The notes beneath the pieces were generated by a model. That model saw only the letters and a list, made by a program, of their open reading frames with translations. It was not told where the DNA came from and searched no databases. Below are positions 57,988 to 64,000 of a stretch of 64,000 nt of DNA, one piece after another; the stretch's first letter is position 1; the number at the start of each line of letters is the position of its first letter. The translations under genes and the position numbers were made by a program. The DNA is from Metaphire vulgaris (lineage: Eukaryota > Annelida > Clitellata > Crassiclitellata > Megascolecidae), in NCBI GenBank assembly GCA_018105865.1, contig CM030869.1:11582908-11646907 (forward strand). The letters run 5' to 3'.

Positions 57988-59677
57988 GACGTTACAATTA
58001 AAGTTGTGACCCCATAAAAGTTGCAAATGGTAATTTTTGCGAAACGGCAGTTACGAATACATGCATCCATTTGATTCAGGCGTTGACCCCCGTGACCTCT
58101 GAACCCGTGACCTCTGAGTCACCTGACCTCCTTTGGGTAAAAGAAACTGACGGAATCAGCGCAGCAGTGGCAACGTCGTTTATTCGGAGGACCGAAGTGG
58201 AAATTAAAACAGGAAGACTGGATTCATTTCCCAGGAGAGAGAAAACACATCTGCCGGTATTCATTTCTTCATTTCCCAGGAGAAAAAAGAGGCGATTATT
58301 ACTAAAGAAGTGACAAACTATCAACAACTGAGTGAGCCACAACACAGATCGGCTGTCGACGCCAAATCCGTTTCGTAGTCATAACCATCCTTATCGTCAT
58401 CGTCGTCATAATCATGTGGCATCATCAGCATCATTATCGTCGTCGTCATCATCATCATCAGCAGCAGCAGCAGCTCAGTCGCTTGATTAACTCTTATCAG
58501 GGCAATCGCAGCGTTAGAATCGCTGAAAGAGAAAATATTTTGAGTCAACGTAAACCAGAAGAGAAGATTTTCTCCTTTTCTCCATCTCTGCTTCTCTTCA
58601 ACTGAGCACGTGCACCTGGAGTCACTAAGTGCACGCAGCTGGGGTCGTCTAACAGCATTCTTCATATCCTCTAGACTCTACTGTGCGGTAACCATGACAA
58701 CGTTACCGTGGTTACAGAACTGTACATTCGGTGGAGTCGTAACCAAAAAATATATAAATTTCTGACCAAATTCAACTCATCGAGAATTTCTTTAGATTTA
58801 AGCATAATCCAACCAGATCCATAATTTATATAACGACAATAATTGATTAATTAATCAACCGTCGGCAAAAAATTGACAGAAACTGAAACTGCGGAGGGGT
58901 GGGTGGAGAAGGGATGGGATTGGGTGGGGTGGAGTGGGAGGTGGGGGCATTTAACATTGTTCATTTAATGTTTTTTTCTCTCTCTCTCTCACAATCTATC
59001 GATCTATCCATTATCTATGTCTGTCTGTCTGTCTCCTTCTGTCTGTCTGTCTCCTTCTGTCTGCCAGTTTTTCAGTCCTATCAGTCTGTCCACTCCCCAC
59101 CATTTTGTTGAATAATATGTCGTGAAATTTATGAAGCGCCGTTATCCCTCCCAGTGACTTTATCTCTCATCTTATTGCGTCGGCTTCCTCCTTCCTTCCT
59201 TCCCCTGCCTCCCTCCCTCCGTCCTTCAATCTCATCCTTTTTCTCCCGATGTGCAGTTGATATCGGAACGAGACAAGCGCCGCGGGACCAGAACGAGGCT
59301 CCGTCCAGAACGAGGCTCCGTCCAGAACGAGGCTCCCTCCACAAAGACAGATGAGCATCGAGATCTGAATCGATGCAGGCGTCGACCCCCCTCCTCCTCC
59401 TCCTCATTCCCCAATTCATCCGCCATGGATTTTCTCGTCTACCCACGGTAACCCACCCCCTCTTCATCCCCTCCCCATCCGCTCCACCCCCTGCGGTTTG
59501 GTCATAGATCTCCGGCAAGACCACGTGACCGATCGTCCTCGGGTCCAAATCCACTCTGCGATCAACAGTTTCTGTAGGGCCAGTTTCATCATCTAGACGC
59601 CCACAGCATCGTCAATATAGGCCCGAAAATGCTCATAAACGCACGTATATATATACACACACAGTATATATATACAG

Positions 59678-59725
<48 letters not shown>

Positions 59726-61178
59726 CTGAAAGTATATATTTTATATTTATCTGTCTCCGGACACTTTTTTGTATTAAGTCCCTCGGGAACTAAGTACCGA
59801 GGGCATAAAACAATATATATATAATATTGATTAATATGATAATGATATATTATATTGATTGTCATGCTCAACGGAGTCACGTGACATGACTTTTTGCGAG
59901 TGACATTTCAAGTCGTCGCCCGGAGCAATGTCTCTGTCTGTCTGGGGCAGAATGTTCGAAGTCTGTGGACAATTTCTTCTCGGGATTCTATTGAAGATAG
60001 ATACAAAGAATTTTAGGATCAAAATTAAATCGCAAAAACTCAACAACGGCATTTTACATCCAAAGACTGGAACGAAGCAACAGCAGCAGTTAACCTGCTT
60101 TGGTATAGCGCCGAATAAAAAGTGAGTGATTCGATTGTCTAGATTTCGGGGCGTAAAAGAAGATCCGAACTGAAATTTGGACAAAGGGGGGATCGTCCAT
60201 CTAGGAATTTCCCCAGCCCACGCCTGGCTGCGCTACGGTTTGTGGAACGCCACTTGCCCTCCCTTCCTCCACCCATCCCCCATCCCCTCTCTCCTTTCTG
60301 CGACAGGAAAAGCAACCGTTGAGCCCGAGGGCTGTTTGGCATCGAGAGGAGAGGAGAGGGGGAGAGGGAGGTGAAGAGGAGTTTCATTTAATTATTGTTC
60401 CGTCGTCTGCTGACTTTGATTCGATGTCAGAACAGAACAGTCACGTGATCGTCTTGCTCATCGATGAAAAGCAGACGACGCAGAGACCACAATATCCATC
60501 CAATACTCCAATCAAAATATTCCTCCCCATCCTCTCCAGCCTCATGTTGTCATATTCAACAGGACTTTCATTTTCAGTTGATGTCCCTCGTTCTCGTACA
60601 GTCTCTGGCGCCAGCATGTAGTATGAAATGGCTGGGAGGTGCCCCACTTCGAACCATGTAGATCAAAATTGAGAATGATGTTACTGATCGTTCCTGCACG
60701 ATTTAGAGCAATGAAGATGGGCACACAAGAAAATGCGGGGTTTTTATGAGAATTTCTCCAATCGGCTGATATTTGCACATGTCTCTACAATCACTGCTCA
60801 ACAGGTCTTCCATTGGCTTCTGTCACACTCACACAGCGAATTAAATATAAAACTAGGTTTTGTTGTCTATAAAAAAAACTTGTTTTACAATTAAGCAGAT
60901 ATCTTAATACGCGACTCTTCCCTCGATCGACCTACTAGCCATTCCAGAAGCTATTAAGTTATTACTTCCTCCATTTCCTCCTCCCATTTCTTCTTTCATC
61001 CGTCTTTCATTAATTTATTCCTTCCATCATCATCATTCCATATTTACTTATTGTATCTAATAGACTAAAGTGACCCATTATTTAGATTAAAATTTACCCT
61101 TTATAATATAAATAAATTGACCAATATAAATCCAGTTGCTTCCTTGTCCTCCTCCTACCATTCTTCCATCGGGTCCAC
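57988..61178. other. sequence with unassembled possible exons and many simple repeats
   Basis: Possible coding pieces are on minus (see the preceding gene). Simple repeats: a CAT/CAG-rich tract at 58405-58475, (CT)n at about 58977-58991, (CTGT)n-like tracts at about 59020-59060, a 17-bp unit GAACGAGGCTCCGTCCA three times at about 59289-59342, and (AT)n at about 59683-59724. TCACGTGA lies at 59877 and 60441. Nothing else can be supported. Confidence 0.4.
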
Positions 61179-61837
<659 letters not shown>

Positions 61838-61995
61838 GACACCCACCCACCCAATGCCCCACCCACCCACCCAGTTGCCCCCACCCACCCACCCACCCAT
61901 TTGCCCCACCCACCCACCCAATCGCTCCACCCACCCACCACCCATTCAAATGCCCCACCCACCCACCCACCCAATTGCCCCACCCACCCACCCAT
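61838..61995. repeat. (CCCA)n-rich minisatellite
   Basis: CCCA/CCCAC runs separated by short spacers such as ATGCC, GTTGCC and TTTGCC in a repeating pattern of about 30 bp. Confidence 0.93.
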
Positions 61996-62503
61996 ATTTA
62001 TATTTATATTTATATTTATATTTATATTTATATTTATATTTATATTTAAATATAAATTTTTATATTTATATTTATATTTATATTTATATTTATATTTATA
62101 TTTATATCTATATTTATATTTATATTTAAATATAAATTTTTATATTTATATTTATATTTATATTTATATTTATATTTAAATATAAATTTTTATATTTATA
62201 TTTATATTTATATTTATATTTAAATATAAATTTTTATATTTATATTTATATTTATATTTATATTTAAATATAAATTTTTATATTTATATTTATATTTATA
62301 TTTATATTTATATTTATATTTATATTTATATTTATATTTATATTTATATTTATATTTATATTTATATTTATATTTATATTTATATTTATATTTATATTTA
62401 TATTTATATTTATATTTATATTTATATTTATATTTATATTTATATTTATATTTATATTTATATTTATATTTAAATATAAATTTTTATATTTATATTTATA
62501 TTT
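61996..62503. repeat. (TTTATA)n array with periodic TTTAAA palindromic breaks
   Basis: The hexamer TATATT is repeated over 500 bp. At about 62047, 62127, 62177, 62219, 62265 and 62471 it is broken by TATATTTAAATATAAATTTT, a palindromic switch to the complementary hexamer and back. Confidence 0.96.
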
Positions 62504-62512
62504 ACTAGAAAG

Positions 62513-62566
62513 ATGCTCGCTTCGCTCGCGCTCGCTTCGCTCGCGCTCGCTTCGCTCGCAGTGCAG
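62513..62566. repeat. GC-rich minisatellite (CGCTCGCTTCGCT)
   Basis: A unit of about 18 bp, GCTCGCTTCGCTCGC, is repeated three times and followed by AGTGCAGGATAATA. A similar segment with AGTGCAGG lies at 63004-63062. Confidence 0.88.
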
Positions 62567-62644
62567 GATAATACTAAAACCCAATCATTGAATTCATGCT
62601 GCTGAACAACGTTTCAATGACGTACATACGCCACGTAGCCAAGC

Positions 62645-62835
62645 TCTGACGCTGCAACGTACGCTTCGTCAAACGCTTCGCGTGGCCGTTCGCTTCGCGT
62701 CGCCGTTCGCTTCGGGAGTTGTAGGCCTTACACACTATGACGCTGCAACGTACGCTTCGTCAAACGCTTCGCGTGGCTGTTCGCTTCGCGTCGCCGTTCG
62801 CTTCGCGTCGCATTTCGCTTCGCGAAGCCTAAGAT
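62645..62835. repeat. TTCGCGT-rich repeat with a duplicated block
   Basis: TGACGCTGCAACGTACGCTT followed by CGTCAAACGCTTCGCGTGGC occurs twice (about 62648 and 62740). Between and after lie CGTTCGCTTCGCGT-type units. Just downstream, ACCAATSAGAACGCTTGAAG-like phrases also recur (about 62870 and 62938). Confidence 0.85.
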
Positions 62836-63379
62836 TCCAGAACGACCAATCAGAATGCTCACCCAGCTAACCAATCAGAACGCTTGAAGGTAACGAATGA
62901 GAACGTCACACAGCCAACCAAGATGGGCTCGCAGCCAACCAATGAGAACGCTTGAAGGTAACAGACATACAGAGCAAGGATCTTAATATTATACTAACAA
63001 ATGATCGCTTCGCTCGCACTCGCTTCTCTCTTCGCTCGCAGTGCAGGCTCGCTTCGTTCGAGGCAACGAATATTCCAACAAACAAATTAAACATAAACTG
63101 CTTACACAAATCGGGCCTAAATGTGCTCTATAAAATTAGCCTTAAGCGAAGCGTAACCGCGTCTTTCTACGTTTATAACCGCTGAGATATAGGTGCTATA
63201 CGAAGCTCCTATTCACCATTCGGCGCTGCACAAACATGCATTTAATTTAACTAATAATCGATGAATAATTAATTCCTTTGCAAGAAACCCGGGGATAAAA
63301 ATTTCAGGAATCGATAGAAACGTAAGGAATTATAAAAAGGGACCTTTAAAGTTTAAAGTACTAAACGGAACATTTGAAA
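62836..63379. other. intergenic DNA with remnants of the flanking repeats
   Basis: Besides the GCTCGCTTCGCTC segment at 63004-63062, nothing is recognised. Confidence 0.5.
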
Positions 63380-63675
63380 CTCATAATGCTAATCCATAGG
63401 GCATGACGTTGCACATTTGCGTCAGATTGCGGTAGATTTCCGTAGCTATGCAAAAATCTCAAAATGCTAATCTATAGGGCATGACGTTGCACATTTGCGT
63501 GAAATTGCGGTAGATTTCCGTAGCTATGCAAAAATCTCATAATGCTAATCTATAGGGCATGACGTTGCACATTTGCGTCAAATTGCGGTAGATTTCCGTA
63601 GCTATGCAAAAATCTCATAATGCTAATCTATAGGGCATGACGTTGCACATTTGCGTCAAATTGCGGTAGATTTCG
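63380..63675. repeat. 78-bp tandem repeat, 3.8 copies
   Basis: Units start with CTCATAATGCTAATC or variants at 63380, 63458, 63536 and 63614. Each contains GGGCATGACGTTGCACATTT and ATTGCGGTAGATTTCCGTAG. The copies are nearly identical. Confidence 0.95.
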
Positions 63676-64000
63676 AGAGGGGAAGGAGGGTATATTCCGA
63701 GGCACACAGCCAAGCTCAACCAAAGGGATGGTTGGTTGGGAGATGGATGGGGAGAGGGGTGGAAGAGGGATGGGAAGAGGGGGTGGAGGGAAGGGGGTTG
63801 GGAGAGGGTTGGGAGGAAGGGGGGTGGAAAGAGGGGTGGAGGAAGGGGTTGGGAGAGGGGTTTGGGGGTTGGGATGGGAGGAAGAGGGTTTGGGGGGTTG
63901 GGAGGGGAGGGAGAGAGGGTTTGGAGGTTGGGAGGGGAGGAAGTGGGTTGGGAGAGGAGGGGGTGGAAAGAGGGTGGGGAGGGAAGAGGGGTGGGGGAGG
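63676..64000. repeat. purine-rich (GGGAGAGGGG-type) tract reaching the window end
   Basis: About 325 bp of almost C-free sequence made of GGGA, GGTTGGGA and GGGTGGA words, with strong strand asymmetry. It continues past the window. Confidence 0.93.

Overview
The window is animal nuclear DNA. It has spliced genes with GT-AG introns (and two probable GC-AG introns), a GRB2 adaptor, a Numb-associated-type kinase, a rhomboid protease, two intronless peptide GPCRs, and many simple repeats and small DNA transposons. The gene set and repeat style fit a bilaterian invertebrate. The receptor of the sex-peptide/myoinhibitory-peptide type and the galanin/allatostatin-A-type receptor lean towards a protostome, but the phylum cannot be fixed from the sequence alone.

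Layout. 1-6.1 kb: the last five coding exons of a rhomboid-like protease (+), with MITEs in its introns. 6.1-24 kb: a gene-poor stretch with degraded non-LTR retrotransposon fragments (6.1-7.0 and 12.0-12.45 kb, minus strand), hAT-type MITEs with 8-bp target duplications, a 120-bp satellite array (12.9-14.0 kb) framed by two diverged direct repeats, and a 1.8-kb DNA transposon remnant (18.27-20.08 kb). 24.3-32.0 kb: a complete 14-exon AAK1/BMP2K/Nak-type kinase gene (-), for which I can close a 1025-residue reading frame. 33.9-35.2 kb: a three-exon gene (+) for an unrecognised 287-residue Trp/Tyr-rich protein. 37.4-39.6 kb: a complete five-exon GRB2 gene (-, 221 residues). 40-43.9 kb: hAT elements and intergenic DNA. 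43.95-45.04 kb and 53.7-55.0 kb: two intronless GPCR genes, both on minus. 57.5-58 kb: probable last exons of an unrecognised minus-strand gene. 61.2-64 kb: a block of (CTGT)n, (CCCA)n, (TTTATA)n, GC-rich and 78-bp tandem repeats and a purine-rich tract.

The named genes concern signalling (GRB2, two peptide receptors), membrane-protein cleavage (rhomboid) and clathrin-adaptor phosphorylation (AAK1 type). Nothing in the sequence indicates that they work as a cluster. The most unusual observations are: two palindromic 8-mers, TAGGCCTA (22 sites, all before 42 kb) and TGACGTCA (19 sites, 13 of them after 43.9 kb), with contrasting distributions; the TGA stop codons of both GPCR genes sitting inside TGACGTCA with a second copy 17-20 bp downstream; a satellite unit sharing a 26-nt stretch with a neighbouring retrotransposon remnant; nested MITEs with perfect target duplications; and a tandem-duplicated copy of a transposon's insertion site that is still empty.
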